NCBI RefSeq assembly: GCF_000963925.1
Contig: NZ_BAMV01000001.1
Location: 113,493 to 177,492 of the forward strand
Direction of reading: 5' to 3'
Source: Acetobacter cibinongensis
GTDB lineage: Bacteria > Pseudomonadota > Alphaproteobacteria > Acetobacterales > Acetobacteraceae
Length of the DNA: 64,000 bases
Within the stretch, counting starts at the first letter, position 1. Every line of letters starts with the position of its first letter. This document shows, in pieces, positions 55,204 through 64,000 of the stretch. The position numbers and the translations under genes are program-made. Under the pieces are notes generated by a model. The model was not told where the DNA came from and made no database searches. It saw only the letters and a program-made list of their open reading frames with translations.

Positions 55204-55647
55204 TTACGGCGTTGCACGCGGTGCTTCATCCGACAAACGATCACGATCTCTGACAAAGCCGCCTTCTTTCAAGCATACCTTGTCTTGCTCGTAATGGCGC
55301 ACCACAGCCAACTCTTGCCTGACATGGTCAAGATTATGTTCCGTGCTGTCTTGTTTAATGGGTCGGCCAGCGGGTGAGAGGGTTACCCCTTTCATAATGC
55401 CAAAGCCCGGTATAGGGTCTAGCCTTACAAAAAACTGGCTTTCTGCCGGAGCTGTATCTTGCGCAATATGTTTTTGTTCCTGCTTGCTCAAGGTCTCCAA
55501 TTCGTCAGACAGTAATACATCTTCTGCAAACAAATGGCGGCAATCCAGTTTGTCAAATGCCGGTTCTGCTGCATGTACGGCCTTATTCCCAAACATGCAG
55601 GAAAGTACCAGAAGTGTAGAAACAGTTATTTTTTTTAAACCAATCAT
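55204..55647 (-). CDS. Small secreted protein of unknown function
   Basis: A 147-residue protein. The start at 55647 follows GGGGGTCGCA and begins a clear signal peptide (MIGLKKITVSTLLVLSCMFGNKAVHA, cleavage near residue 26); the frame is open to 55812 only because it overlaps the end of the porin gene. The mature part is charged, with two cysteines (DCRHLF and KVCLKEG) that could form a disulfide, and a central RLDPIPGFGIMKGVTLSPAG. I do not recognise the family. It follows the porin on the same strand and is convergent with the response regulator, so it probably serves the urea locus in the periplasm. Confidence 0.7.
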   Translation of the reverse strand: MIGLKKITVSTLLVLSCMFGNKAVHAAEPAFDKLDCRHLFAEDVLLSDELETLSKQEQKHIAQDTAPAESQFFVRLDPIPGFGIMKGVTLSPAGRPIKQDSTEHNLDHVRQELAVVRHYEQDKVCLKEGGFVRDRDRLSDEAPRATP

Positions 55648-55711
55648 TGCGACCCCCTGCGTGATTCTCGCTCCAACCCGCCTGATAAATGGGCATAACA
55701 AACCAACCATT

Positions 55712-56911
55712 TTAGTACTGAAACTGCATACCAAGCAGGAAAGCCCCTTGCGCCCGCGCACTGGCTGCTTTGTAGCGCACATAATCAAACGTAAACCGCA
55801 AGTTATGAGCATCCATCACGTAGTTTGCGCCCGCATCAAACTGTGTGGTTTTAGGATGGCCCGGACCATATAAATTCTCTTTAAACCGGAACTCCTGATA
55901 GCGCACCAACGGCTGCACACGCCCCCACCCAAGTTTGTAAGGAATAAGGTAGGCGGTGCTGGCCAAAAAGGCGGTGCCTGCATTAATGCCACCCACGTTG
56001 CCATAAGAGGGCGTACGCTGCTTATACCCTGCCTGAATATCTTTTACGCCATCAGTATAATACTGGTAATAGGCACCTTCTAAGGTATAAACACCATATT
56101 TGGCATTTTTTCCTATTCTTTTTTCAAACAGGCCATCAACGTTCCAGGCCTTATAGGTCCCTTTTACTTCGGCACTTCCTACGCCATCAGTTTGGTACTG
56201 GCCTGCAAGACCAATGGCCAGAATATCGGCCTTGCCGTAATAAGTGCTGGCTGTGTAATAAGCAGGTGATGGCTCAGGGTCGAGAAAATTATATTCCATA
56301 CGGCCCGCAAAAAGCGGATGTTCACCATAGTTAGAACCGCCCTGTACCCAGTTATGACCACGGTAAATACCAGTAACATACCTAAAATGGTCTTTGGCCA
56401 GCTTGCCCCAAATTGCAATGCCGTCATCTCGGCCGGACCAGGCACCCGGATACTGCGCAACCATAGGAAACGCATAAGTGCTTAGAAAATACGGGCCATC
56501 AAGGTTGGAACGGTCACTGGGGGTAAGCATCCGCCCACCCCAAATATTAAAGGCTTTCCACGGCTCTACCTGCAAAATGCCATCAAGCACGTTCCAGTTA
56601 CCATCACGCAGACGTTCAAGGTTGAGGGTCGTTTTGACATATTTATGGAATTGCGCGCCCATATAAATACGCAGGTCATCTGCGCTGGCTGAGTGCTTAT
56701 TACCCGGCACAGTTGAATCATGGCTTAAATACTGCGCACGGACCCCAACCCCAAGGGTAAAAAACTGATCTTTTCCCAAATTAACCGTTACTACCGCGTG
56801 CGCTTGTGAAGAGAGCATGCCCCCCAGCACCACACCAACTGATACAATGCTGCCGTAGTGCAACAGTTCTTTTTTCCGGCCTCTCATAAACCGGGACACA
56901 AGCGCAATCAT
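55712..56911 (-). CDS. Outer-membrane porin linked to the urease operon
   Basis: A 399-residue beta-barrel protein. The start at 56911 has AAGGGGG five bases before the ATG; an upstream extension of 13 codons lacks a signal. A signal peptide ends near ...SSQAHAV. The rest is made of alternating strands with many aromatic ends (VRAQYLSHDS, YVTGIYRGHNW, AYYTASTYYG, YKLGWGRVQPLVRYQEF) and finishes with FQY, the usual C-terminal aromatic. It lies 144 bases after ureG on the same strand, which suggests a channel for urea or short amides or for nickel. Porin family placement is safe; the solute is inferred. Confidence 0.78.
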   Translation of the reverse strand: MIALVSRFMRGRKKELLHYGSIVSVGVVLGGMLSSQAHAVVTVNLGKDQFFTLGVGVRAQYLSHDSTVPGNKHSASADDLRIYMGAQFHKYVKTTLNLERLRDGNWNVLDGILQVEPWKAFNIWGGRMLTPSDRSNLDGPYFLSTYAFPMVAQYPGAWSGRDDGIAIWGKLAKDHFRYVTGIYRGHNWVQGGSNYGEHPLFAGRMEYNFLDPEPSPAYYTASTYYGKADILAIGLAGQYQTDGVGSAEVKGTYKAWNVDGLFEKRIGKNAKYGVYTLEGAYYQYYTDGVKDIQAGYKQRTPSYGNVGGINAGTAFLASTAYLIPYKLGWGRVQPLVRYQEFRFKENLYGPGHPKTTQFDAGANYVMDAHNLRFTFDYVRYKAASARAQGAFLLGMQFQY

Positions 56912-57055
56912 GGCTACCCCCTTGTGGCTGCGGTCACCCGCTGGCGACAAGGGAAATATTACGAAAACGAATTGGAAAGATGGGATGCGTAGAATTACTT
57001 ACTATTGGGTTTATTGGTCATTTTTTGCCTCAAGCGCCCCAATAAGACACAGTTT

Positions 57056-57670
57056 TTAAAGGCCTCCCTGCTCAATAATAAACGCGGCAATGCCCTCTAC
57101 CCCCTCACCTGCGCGAATATTGGCAAAAATGAACGGTCTTTGCCCACGCATACGCTTACTATCGCGCTCCATCACGCCAAGGTCTGCCCCTACATGCGGA
57201 GCAAGATCTATCTTGTTAATCACCAGCAAGTCGCTTCTGGTAATACCGGGGCCACCCTTACGTGGAATTTTATCTCCGGCTGAAACGTCAATAACGTAAA
57301 TGGTCAGATCTGCCAGTTCTGGGCTAAACGTTGCGGCCAGATTATCCCCACCACTTTCAACCAATACCAAATCAAGCCCTTCAAACCGCTCTGTCAGTTC
57401 CGCAATACCGGCAAGGTTAATACTGGCATCTTCCCGAATGGCTGTATGCGGGCAACCCCCAGTTTCAATGCCCATAATGCGCTCTGGCGGCAAAGAGCCT
57501 GCACGGGTTAAAAACTCTGCGTCTTCGCGCGTGTAAATATCGTTGGTTATGGCTGCAATATTATAGTGCTCTCTAAAACGGCGGCACAATGCATCCATCA
57601 AAGCTGTTTTGCCGGTACCCACGGGGCCACCAATACCAACCCGTAGCGGACCATGTTTTGCTTTTATCAT
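57056..57670 (-). CDS. ureG: Urease accessory GTPase UreG
   Basis: A 204-residue SIMIBI GTPase. The P-loop [18 protein letters not shown] is at residues 13-30, [13 protein letters not shown] near 41, the Cys-Pro-His metal motif [15 protein letters not shown] near 71, and [10 protein letters not shown] near 151. It delivers nickel to UreC as a GTP-driven dimer. Its start overlaps the ureF stop by four bases. Confidence 0.97.
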   Translation of the reverse strand: MIKAKHGPLRVGIGGPVGTGKTALMDALCRRFREHYNIAAITNDIYTREDAEFLTRAGSLPPERIMGIETGGCPHTAIREDASINLAGIAELTERFEGLDLVLVESGGDNLAATFSPELADLTIYVIDVSAGDKIPRKGGPGITRSDLLVINKIDLAPHVGADLGVMERDSKRMRGQRPFIFANIRAGEGVEGIAAFIIEQGGL

Positions 57671-58353
57671 GTTCTAAATAACCTTGTTTCTTGAGTTTCG
57701 TGGTGCATGGCGGCGAGGTCAGACATAAAACAAGCGCTGCCTATATCATCTAAGGTCTGTTTTTGTGCTTTTTCAGCCGCAGCAATCAAAGCAAGTTCTA
57801 GGCCTTCCAAGGCCCGCAGTCCGTCCGTCTGGCCAAGTGGCACAAGCCTTACCGCTGCAGAAACCAGTGCAGCAATGGCAGCATATCCTCCGGCTAACAG
57901 AGCTTGGCTCTGCGCCACGCCTCCTTTGTAAAACACCATGCCTTGCGCCACAGGGAGCGGCCAGCGCGTGCCATCAAACTCGTCTTTAGAGGGCATGGCC
58001 TGCCACACATGGGCTGCCTTTAAAAAAGCCTCGCCTTGATAAACAGTTTCCTCGTACCGCTCGCGTGATGAGGCACAGGCGCAGGTAAACTCGGCAATTT
58101 CAGCTAACCGCGTTGTGTCATCGCCTGCCAGCCATGCCGCGTTGAGCAGAATAAGGTCATTCCCCAAGCTGCCATGCTGGAGCAGTGTCTCAACCCACGC
58201 CGTAAGCGAGGCCACATTATGCACATAGCCCTGCTCCACCGCCCACTCCAAGCCGTGGCTGTAAGCATACCCCCCGGTCGGAAAAGCGGGCGACACCCAG
58301 GACAGCAGCCGTAAAAATGCCACCCCTTGCACGCCCGACCCATCCTTAGCCAT
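57667..58353 (-). CDS. ureF: Urease accessory protein UreF
   Basis: A 228-residue protein starting at [42 protein letters not shown] sequence, the standard UreF opening. The ATG at 58353 overlaps the ureE stop by eight bases. The long open extension to 58536 is the shadow of the ureE histidine codons (alternating MT) and is not accepted. UreF docks UreG on the apo-urease and gates nickel loading. Length fits the family (about 225-240). Confidence 0.94.
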   Translation of the reverse strand: MAKDGSGVQGVAFLRLLSWVSPAFPTGGYAYSHGLEWAVEQGYVHNVASLTAWVETLLQHGSLGNDLILLNAAWLAGDDTTRLAEIAEFTCACASSRERYEETVYQGEAFLKAAHVWQAMPSKDEFDGTRWPLPVAQGMVFYKGGVAQSQALLAGGYAAIAALVSAAVRLVPLGQTDGLRALEGLELALIAAAEKAQKQTLDDIGSACFMSDLAAMHHETQETRLFRT

Positions 58354-58906
58354 GGGAGTGGCTATGCCCACCATGGTGATGGTGTCCTTCAGGCCCGTGT
58401 TCGTGCCCATGCGTATGGTCATGGTCATGGTCATGGTCATGGTCATGGTCATGGTGGGTATGCCCATGTTCACGCGCTGCATAGGCCCCACTTTCCGGGT
58501 CAAATGCAGCCTGTACCCGGTGTACGTGGCCGCCAAGGCCTTTCACCATATATGCAATGACGTGGTCATACCGTATTAAAATACGGTCCGGCTCAATGGC
58601 CGCAGGCAAGTGCCGATTACCCAAGTGCCATGCAAGCTGCACCAAATGCAGCGGGTTTTGTGCCCGCACTTCCATTAACTCTTCTGGTAAGGCCTCTACT
58701 TTTATAATGCGTCCATCTTCAAGGTACAGCCCCTCTCCTGCTTGCAACAGGCGGGCATGTTCAAGCTCAAGCAGCACTTTTTCACCAGACTGCAACGGCA
58801 ACACCATGCGCCGCCGGTGCCGTCCTTCATAATCCGCGCAAAACACGTCAGTCGCTTGCTCAGAAGACCAACTGCCTACAGGCAGAATTTTTGCAACACG
58901 TTTCAT
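58346..58906 (-). CDS. ureE: Urease accessory nickel chaperone UreE with His-rich tail
   Basis: A 186-residue protein. The start at 58906 ([13 protein letters not shown]) shares one base with the ureC stop. The UreE N domain (RRRMVLPLQSGEKVLLELEHARLL) and C domain (NPLHLVQLAWHLGNRHLP, with the conserved GNRH, and DHVIAYMVKGLG) are intact. The last ~40 residues carry about 20 histidines in a run of Asp-His pairs then GHEHG and HHHH, a classic nickel store. Six of the Asp-His pairs come from an exact hexanucleotide tandem repeat (58415-58450). Confidence 0.95.
   Translation of the reverse strand: MKRVAKILPVGSWSSEQATDVFCADYEGRHRRRMVLPLQSGEKVLLELEHARLLQAGEGLYLEDGRIIKVEALPEELMEVRAQNPLHLVQLAWHLGNRHLPAAIEPDRILIRYDHVIAYMVKGLGGHVHRVQAAFDPESGAYAAREHGHTHHDHDHDHDHDHDHTHGHEHGPEGHHHHGGHSHSHG
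58415..58450. repeat. Hexanucleotide tandem repeat (ATGGTC)6 inside ureE
   Basis: Six exact copies of ATGGTC (plus strand) encode Asp-His pairs of the UreE tail on the minus strand. The unit is a multiple of three, so slippage changes tail length without breaking the frame. Confidence 0.92.
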
Positions 58907-60612
58907 CAGAACAAAAAATACCTTTGTGCCATGGGGAGAATATCGGCTGGTTCGCAAGTGAGCAGCACGCCATCGGCACGCACTTCATAGGTTTCTGCAT
59001 CAACCTCAATATGCGGCATGGCATTGTTATGGATCATGCTCCGTTTACCAATCCCGCCCCGGGTGTTTGAAACAGCAGAAAGCCGTTTGCGCAGCCCCAA
59101 TTTGTGGCCAATATCGTCTTCCAACGCTGCGTTAGACACAAAAGTCAGGCTGGTGTGCGTAAGTGCTCCACCATATCCGCCAAACATCATGCGCCCATGC
59201 ACTGGCTGCGGGGTGGGAATAGACGCATTAGGGTCGCCCATCATGGCGTAAACAATGGCTCCGCCCTTTACCACCATATCGGGTTTTACCCCAAAAAAAG
59301 CTGGGCTCCATAAGACAAGGTCAGCGAGTTTTCCAACCTCGACAGACCCCACCTCGTGCGACAACCCGTGAGCTATGGCTGGGTTAATCGTATATTTGGC
59401 AATGTAGCGTTTAACGCGATTATTATCTGCCCGACCATCTCCGGGTAGAGCACCACGCTGGCATTTCATTTTATGCGCGGTTTGCCACGTCCGCAGTGGC
59501 ACCTCACCCACACGACCCATCGCCTGACTGTCGGACGACATCATGGAAAGCACCCCCATGTCATGAAAAATGTCTTCCGCTGCTATGGTCTCCCGACGAA
59601 TACGGCTTTCAGCAAATGCAATATCCTCTGGCACCTGAGGGTCAAGGTGGTGGCAAACCATGAGCATATCCAAATGCTCATCCAGCGTATTGCGGGTGTA
59701 GGGGCGTGTCGGGTTGGTAGAAGATGGTAACACATTAGGCAGCCCCGCTACCCGAATAATATCTGGGGCATGCCCACCACCAGCCCCTTCGGTATGAAAC
59801 GCATGAATAGTGCGGCCCTGAAACGCGGCAATCGTATCTTCTACAAAACCGCTTTCGTTCAACGTGTCCGTATGGATCATTACCTGCACGTCCATACGGT
59901 CTGCCACACTCAGGCAGCAATCAATGGCGGCGGGAGTAGAGCCCCAGTCTTCATGCAGTTTCAGGCAACATGCGCCTGCACGCACCATTTCTTCCAAACC
60001 GTCCGGGCGCGACGCATTGCCTTTACCAGCAAACGCCAAATTAACCGGAAAAGCTTCTGCTGCCTGCAACATGCGAGCCATATGCCATGGCCCCGGTGTG
60101 CAGGTTGTTGCCGCGGTACCCGTAGCAGGCCCTGTGCCGCCACCCAGCATAGTGGTCACACCTGAAGAAAGGGCTTCTTCTATTTGTTGGGGGCAAATGT
60201 AGTGAATATGGCTGTCTATACCGCCAGCGGTCAGAATTTTGCCTTCGCCTGCAATAATTTCCGTACCCGGCCCAATTATAATATCCACACCGGGCTGAAT
60301 GTCAGGGTTGCCAGCCTTGCCAATACCCGCAATGCGCCCATCACGCAGGGCAACGTCTGCTTTAATAATACCCCAATGGTCTATAATAAGTGCATTGGTA
60401 ATAACAGTATCTGCAGCGCCCTCGGCCCGCGTAACCTGAGACTGTGCCATACCGTCTCGTATGGTTTTACCCCCGCCAAACCGCGCCTCTTCACCGTAAA
60501 TGGTCAGGTCTCTTTCAACCTCTACCAGCAAGGCGGTATCTGCCAGCCGCACACGGTCACCTGTGGTGGGGCCAAATTGTGCTGCGTAATCATGCCGGGT
60601 CAGGCGTGTCAT
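58906..60612 (-). CDS. ureC: Urease alpha subunit UreC
   Basis: A 568-residue amidohydrolase, the catalytic subunit. Nickel ligands and catalytic residues are intact: [14 protein letters not shown] (HxH near residue 137), [12 protein letters not shown] with the lysine that is carbamylated near 219, [21 protein letters not shown] near 246-262, [17 protein letters not shown] near 271, and the flap cysteine/histidine line MVCHHLD near 320. Length is that of normal bacterial UreC (about 567-570). It hydrolyses urea to ammonia and carbamate in the cytoplasm. Overlaps of four bases with ureB and one base with ureE show coupling. Confidence 0.98.
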   Translation of the reverse strand: MTRLTRHDYAAQFGPTTGDRVRLADTALLVEVERDLTIYGEEARFGGGKTIRDGMAQSQVTRAEGAADTVITNALIIDHWGIIKADVALRDGRIAGIGKAGNPDIQPGVDIIIGPGTEIIAGEGKILTAGGIDSHIHYICPQQIEEALSSGVTTMLGGGTGPATGTAATTCTPGPWHMARMLQAAEAFPVNLAFAGKGNASRPDGLEEMVRAGACCLKLHEDWGSTPAAIDCCLSVADRMDVQVMIHTDTLNESGFVEDTIAAFQGRTIHAFHTEGAGGGHAPDIIRVAGLPNVLPSSTNPTRPYTRNTLDEHLDMLMVCHHLDPQVPEDIAFAESRIRRETIAAEDIFHDMGVLSMMSSDSQAMGRVGEVPLRTWQTAHKMKCQRGALPGDGRADNNRVKRYIAKYTINPAIAHGLSHEVGSVEVGKLADLVLWSPAFFGVKPDMVVKGGAIVYAMMGDPNASIPTPQPVHGRMMFGGYGGALTHTSLTFVSNAALEDDIGHKLGLRKRLSAVSNTRGGIGKRSMIHNNAMPHIEVDAETYEVRADGVLLTCEPADILPMAQRYFLF

Positions 60613-60953
60613 ACATCCAGGCTCCCCATTACGTCACCTCTAAAACCAATAACCACGCGCTGGCCACGCAGTGGTATTAACGTAACCTCACGCTCCTGCC
60701 CCGGCTCGAAGCGTACAGCCCCGCCCGATGGCACGTCCAGCCGCCAACCGCGTGCGCTTTCACGCTCAAAGTGCAAAGCCGGGTTTACTTCGTAAAAATG
60801 GTAGTGGCTGCCAACCTGTACCGGGCGGTCACCCGTGTTGATGACCATCACAACCTTACGGGGTTGGCCTGCATTGAGGGCGATATCCCCCTCACCAACC
60901 AGTATTTCACCGGGTATAGCATCTTGGGGCCAAGGGTCAGCGTATTGGGTCAT
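60609..60953 (-). CDS. ureB: Urease beta subunit UreB
   Basis: A 114-residue structural subunit. The family line [17 protein letters not shown] is at residues 14-30 and [43 protein letters not shown] at about 49-91. The start overlaps the end of ureA by 17 bases, and the stop overlaps the ureC start by four. It is part of the (UreABC)3 assembly. Confidence 0.97.
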   Translation of the reverse strand: MTQYADPWPQDAIPGEILVGEGDIALNAGQPRKVVMVINTGDRPVQVGSHYHFYEVNPALHFERESARGWRLDVPSGGAVRFEPGQEREVTLIPLRGQRVVIGFRGDVMGSLDV

Positions 60954-61239
60954 GAACAGTCACCAGCTTTGTGCCATCGGGGAAAGTTGCTTCTACCTGC
61001 ACATCATGAATCATTTCGGCAACACCGTGCATCACCTGCTCACGTGTTAAAACATGCCCCCCACTTGCCATAAGAACGGCCACATCTACGCCGTCGCGCG
61101 CACCTTCAATCACATGGTCTGTAATCAGGGCTATGGCCTCGGGGTAGTTCAATTTTACCCCTCGCTCCAGCCTGCGCCGGGCTACCATGGCTGCCATGGA
61201 AATAAGCAGCTTGTCTTTTTCCCTTGGGGTTAAATACAT
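60937..61239 (-). CDS. ureA: Urease gamma subunit UreA
   Basis: A 100-residue protein of exact family length. [43 protein letters not shown] opening and [19 protein letters not shown] ending are diagnostic. It is separate from UreB, as in most proteobacteria. It starts 35 bases after the ureD stop. Confidence 0.97.
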   Translation of the reverse strand: MYLTPREKDKLLISMAAMVARRRLERGVKLNYPEAIALITDHVIEGARDGVDVAVLMASGGHVLTREQVMHGVAEMIHDVQVEATFPDGTKLVTVHDPIR

Positions 61240-61274
61240 CTTCTGGCTAATCCCTTGCCTCAGTTAAGCTCTAT

Positions 61275-62099
61275 TTACGAACGCCATGTAGAGGGCATAG
61301 GCCGGTTTTGACGCAGCAATGCCAAAATGCCCCGTAGCGCTTTTTCCAAAAGCCACCCGCTCCCGGCCAGTCCCCTTACCACCAGCATGCCATTCCAGGC
61401 TGAAGCGGCAAAACCGGCAGACTCTGGCGCCTGCAAATGCACTCTAAGTTTTTCTAACAAGCCCATGGCGTTTGGGCTCACCAAGACAACGGTTGCCACA
61501 CTGCCCTGCCCACCACTTACGGCTGCCTGCGCCAACAGTTTAGCGACAGTCTGGCTTTCCAGACGCAAAGCTTCTTCAAGCACTAATTTGCCATCACGCT
61601 TGATAGAAAGACGGTCCGTTATATTGAGAGCAGATAGGACCTCACCCGACCCTTTACGACCAAATATACGGCTTTCCAGAAACAGAAATTCAGCAGATCC
61701 AGCCATGTTTACCTGCATGTGCCGGTTAAAACTGCTGCCATCAAAAAAAATGGTGCCATGCGGCAGCCATTCCAAGCGGGATCTTGGCTCAAGCTGACAG
61801 GTAAGAGTCATGGTCGCCGGGTCATCGTGTGGGCGGGCGCGGTACACTCTTTCTGCCGCTTGCGAGGTCAGAAGCAAGTCTGAGCCTTCGCCACATATCA
61901 GCCAGCCCTCAATTCTGTCACCCGCGGCAATACCACCAGAGATATTGACCGTAGCAGCTTCTAACCCAGTTCCAGCAATACGCGGAAAAAGCAGACGGCA
62001 GCATCCTCCCTGTTCGAGATCGGCCATACGGGTCAACTCCCCCCGCCGCCGGACCTCCAACCCAAACCGCCCTCGCGCACGTTGAAGCGAAGCTACCAC
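61275..62099 (-). CDS. ureD: Urease accessory protein UreD
   Basis: A 274-residue protein from GTG at 62099, with AAGG eight bases upstream; the frame is open to an ATG at 62159, but those 20 extra residues are cysteine-rich and unlike the family, and that ATG sits on top of a likely -10 region. UreD lines are RARGRFGLEVRRRGELTRMADLEQGGCCRLLFPR at the N-terminus, VNISGGIAAGDRIEG near 55, and TIFFDGSSFNRHMQVNM near 118. It binds UreABC and forms the tunnel for nickel with UreF and UreG. First gene of ureDABCEFG. Confidence 0.93.
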   Translation of the reverse strand: MVASLQRARGRFGLEVRRRGELTRMADLEQGGCCRLLFPRIAGTGLEAATVNISGGIAAGDRIEGWLICGEGSDLLLTSQAAERVYRARPHDDPATMTLTCQLEPRSRLEWLPHGTIFFDGSSFNRHMQVNMAGSAEFLFLESRIFGRKGSGEVLSALNITDRLSIKRDGKLVLEEALRLESQTVAKLLAQAAVSGGQGSVATVVLVSPNAMGLLEKLRVHLQAPESAGFAASAWNGMLVVRGLAGSGWLLEKALRGILALLRQNRPMPSTWRS

Positions 62100-62790
62100 A
62101 CACCTAACCTTACATTCCGAACATTGATCCACACTAACACCCAACCACAGGCGGGTCATTGCGTAATATTACATAGGATAGCAGGTCTCTGTCCCGACTG
62201 TGTTTGTAACCTCGCCTAACCCAAAGCCGGTTGTCGACGTACGCTTTTAGTATCGAGTATAGTTTTACCCACGGGATATTCGGATAAGGGCCCAAGGCGT
62301 CGTCTGTGGCGCGCCTTACATCCGCCGCAAAATCACTAACTGCTCTGTTTTCTGCTCTATAGTGTCACCTTTTCTGGATGTAGGTGCTACTATGAAATAC
62401 TACTAACTCTATGCGACGCATTGCTAGATAGTAGTAGCCCTCGAACCTGCACTCTAATCCACAATCCCACCAGCAACAGGAGTATGTCCGCTGGTTGCTG
62501 CCAGGAAAGCGTAGAGGACTGTCAGTTACCACACTCTGTTTTAAGAGATTTTATCCGGTAGTGTGCACCATCCAGAATAAATGCAGATTAGGTTATGGTT
62601 CCCACAGACGCCCTGCCATTTAACAGGGCATCTTGCTGGGCCGTGCATCGTTTATATAGAATAGCGGCATCGAAATTCAAATATAAGCAAGAATTAATTT
62701 CTATCTCAAAGAATTACTCACAGTCAGAAATTTCCTTCATTAAAACTATATTTATACCGAAACTGGCATATTGGTCTTGCGACTACTATA
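62100..62790. other. Long gene-free region between ureD and the class III alcohol dehydrogenase
   Basis: No gene is supported. Near the ureD end, the palindrome GTAATATTAC (62163-62172) overlaps a likely -10 box of the urease promoter. A six-base hairpin GCCCTG/CAGGGC lies at 62610-62629, and short inverted copies CAGCAAC/GTTGCTG lie near 62470-62500. The plus-strand frame at 62595-62852 runs into the dehydrogenase and shows no known motif. Confidence 0.5.
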
Positions 62791-63906
62791 TCAATATTCG
62801 ACCACAGTACGAATGCTTTCCCCTCGTGCCATCAGCTCGAATCCTTCGTTGATCTGTTCAAGCGGCATTTTATGGGTAATAAGATCATCAATATTAATCT
62901 TGTTTTCCATGTACCAATCTACAATTTTTGGCACATCGGTCCTGCCGCGTGCGCCACCAAAAGCAGAGCCGATCCAGCGGCGACCTGTCACAAGCTGAAA
63001 CGGACGAGTGCTGATTTCCTGCCCAGCACTGGCAACACCAATAATGGTAGATACCCCCCATCCACGATGAGCACTTTCCAGCGCCTGACGCATAAGGCTT
63101 GGGTTACCCACGCATTCAAAGGTGTAGTCTGCACCGCCCTCGGTCAGTTCAATCAAATGGCCGACAATATCACCATTCGGACCAAGGTCTTTTGGATTTA
63201 CAAAATCGGTCATACCAAATTTGCGGGCGATTGCTTCACGGTCCGGGTTGATATCAATCCCGATAATCCGATCGGCCCCTACCATTTTGGCACCCTGAAT
63301 CACATTCAGTCCAATACCTCCCAGCCCGAATACGGCCACGGTTGAACCCGGTTCAACTTTTGCAGTGAACAGCACGGCACCAATACCGGTGGTAACACCG
63401 CAACCAATGTAACAGATCTTATCAAACGGGGCATCTGAACGAATTTTAGCCAATGCAATTTCAGGCAGAACCGTATAGTTCGCAAAGGTTGAGCAACCCA
63501 TATAGTGATGAATAGGTTGTCCTTTGAACGAAAAGCGCGATGTGCCGTCTGGCATAAGCCCTTTTCCCTGTGTAGCTCGAATAGACGTGCACAGGTTGGT
63601 CTTGCGTGAAAGGCAGGATTTACATTCCCGACATTCAGGCGTGTAGAGCGGAATAACATGATCACCGGGTTTCAGATGGCTCACACCTGGACCAACTTCA
63701 CGCACAATACCAGCGCCTTCATGCCCCAGAATGGCCGGAAACAAGCCTTCCGGGTCTGCGCCAGAAAGGGTGTATTTGTCCGTATGGCATAGACCTGTCG
63801 CCTTGATTTCAACCAGAACTTCACCAGCCTTCGGCCCTTCAAGCTGAACCGTCTCAATCTCCAATGGCTTGCCTGCTTCAAACGCAACCGCAGCTCTTAC
63901 TTCCAT
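62791..63906 (-). CDS. frmA: S-(hydroxymethyl)glutathione dehydrogenase / class III alcohol dehydrogenase
   Basis: A 371-residue zinc alcohol dehydrogenase of class III. Catalytic zinc residues are in [19 protein letters not shown] near residue 40 and [16 protein letters not shown] near 64. Structural cysteines are in [19 protein letters not shown] near 90. [28 protein letters not shown] is the NAD site near 195, and [26 protein letters not shown] near 305 is the class III fingerprint. It oxidises formaldehyde bound to glutathione and also reduces S-nitrosoglutathione. It complements FdhA at 11737. Confidence 0.95.
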   Translation of the reverse strand: MEVRAAVAFEAGKPLEIETVQLEGPKAGEVLVEIKATGLCHTDKYTLSGADPEGLFPAILGHEGAGIVREVGPGVSHLKPGDHVIPLYTPECRECKSCLSRKTNLCTSIRATQGKGLMPDGTSRFSFKGQPIHHYMGCSTFANYTVLPEIALAKIRSDAPFDKICYIGCGVTTGIGAVLFTAKVEPGSTVAVFGLGGIGLNVIQGAKMVGADRIIGIDINPDREAIARKFGMTDFVNPKDLGPNGDIVGHLIELTEGGADYTFECVGNPSLMRQALESAHRGWGVSTIIGVASAGQEISTRPFQLVTGRRWIGSAFGGARGRTDVPKIVDWYMENKINIDDLITHKMPLEQINEGFELMARGESIRTVVEY

Positions 63907-63929
63907 GATACTGTTCCCTTTATACAGGA

Positions 63930-64000
63930 TTATCTGAACTCTTCTGTCAGCTGAGGCACAACCTCAAAGAGGTCTCCCTCAATGCCGTAATCTGCAATCT
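63930..64000 (-). CDS. etfA: Electron transfer flavoprotein alpha subunit, C-terminal end
   Basis: Only the last 23 codons are inside the window, ending at TAA 63930-63932. They read [22 protein letters not shown], which matches the C-terminal line of EtfA ([14 protein letters not shown]). It lies 23 bases before the alcohol dehydrogenase start on the same strand, so the two may be co-transcribed. Assignment rests on this short segment alone. Confidence 0.7.
   Translation of the reverse strand, partial: IADYGIEGDLFEVVPQLTEEFR

Noticed and set aside
58353..58536. N-terminal extension of ureF with alternating Met-Thr
   Set aside because: It is the other-frame reading of the ureE histidine repeat; UreF homology begins only after 58353.
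62340..62520. Possible insertion-sequence ends near short inverted repeats
   Set aside because: The repeats are short and imperfect, with no transposase frame and no target-site duplication visible.

Overview
The window reads as chromosomal DNA from an acetic acid bacterium (Acetobacteraceae, most likely Acetobacter-like). This is an inference from moderate GC content, two Hint-domain surface-type proteins of the kind common in that family, the haem and urea gene sets, and the many DHA2/MFS exporters. No rRNA, tRNA, CRISPR array, intact insertion sequence or replication origin was found.

Layout: 1-5.5 kb is an iron/haem region. It holds a truncated TonB-dependent haem receptor, a divergent haem oxygenase, and a minus-strand operon (IsdG-like monooxygenase, hmuT, hmuU, hmuV, second IsdG-like monooxygenase) with Fur-like boxes in front. 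From 5.7 to 8.2 kb lies a large AIDA-repeat/Hint protein behind an AT-rich leader. From 8.8 to 16.1 kb come an FMN reductase, a Pit-type phosphate transporter, a glutathione-independent formaldehyde dehydrogenase and an AcnB-type aconitase. From 16.2 to 22.3 kb is a tripartite drug efflux operon (MFS, HlyD, outer-membrane factor) followed by a pirin-like bicupin, with a divergent LysR regulator. From 22.4 to 30.3 kb are an APH(6)-like kinase, a protein with two winged-helix-like segments, a triple tail-collar/Hint protein, a Gfo/Idh/MocA oxidoreductase and a GH15 enzyme.

From 30.6 to 36.3 kb lies the complete ligase-associated DNA-repair module (PdeM phosphoesterase and Lhr-type helicase, divergent from exonuclease and ATP-dependent DNA ligase). 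A sugar-porter MFS protein and two small membrane proteins follow. From 39.6 to 43.9 kb is a visibly GC-richer block with an MFS exporter/TetR pair and an FAD monooxygenase/MarR pair, each with its own operator-like palindrome, plus a MocR-family gene remnant between them.

From 44.3 to 62.1 kb is a large urea-utilisation locus. It comprises an ABC urea importer (urtABCDE) followed by a NiCoT nickel permease, a divergent two-component pair whose sensor kinase is fused to an NCS1-like permease and carries a cysteine cluster, a porin and a small secreted protein, and the urease operon ureDABCEFG. These would work together: porin and Urt bring in urea, the NiCoT permease and the His-rich UreE supply nickel, urease releases ammonia, and the permease-kinase/LuxR pair probably senses a nitrogen compound. 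The window ends with glutathione-dependent formaldehyde dehydrogenase and the last codons of etfA.
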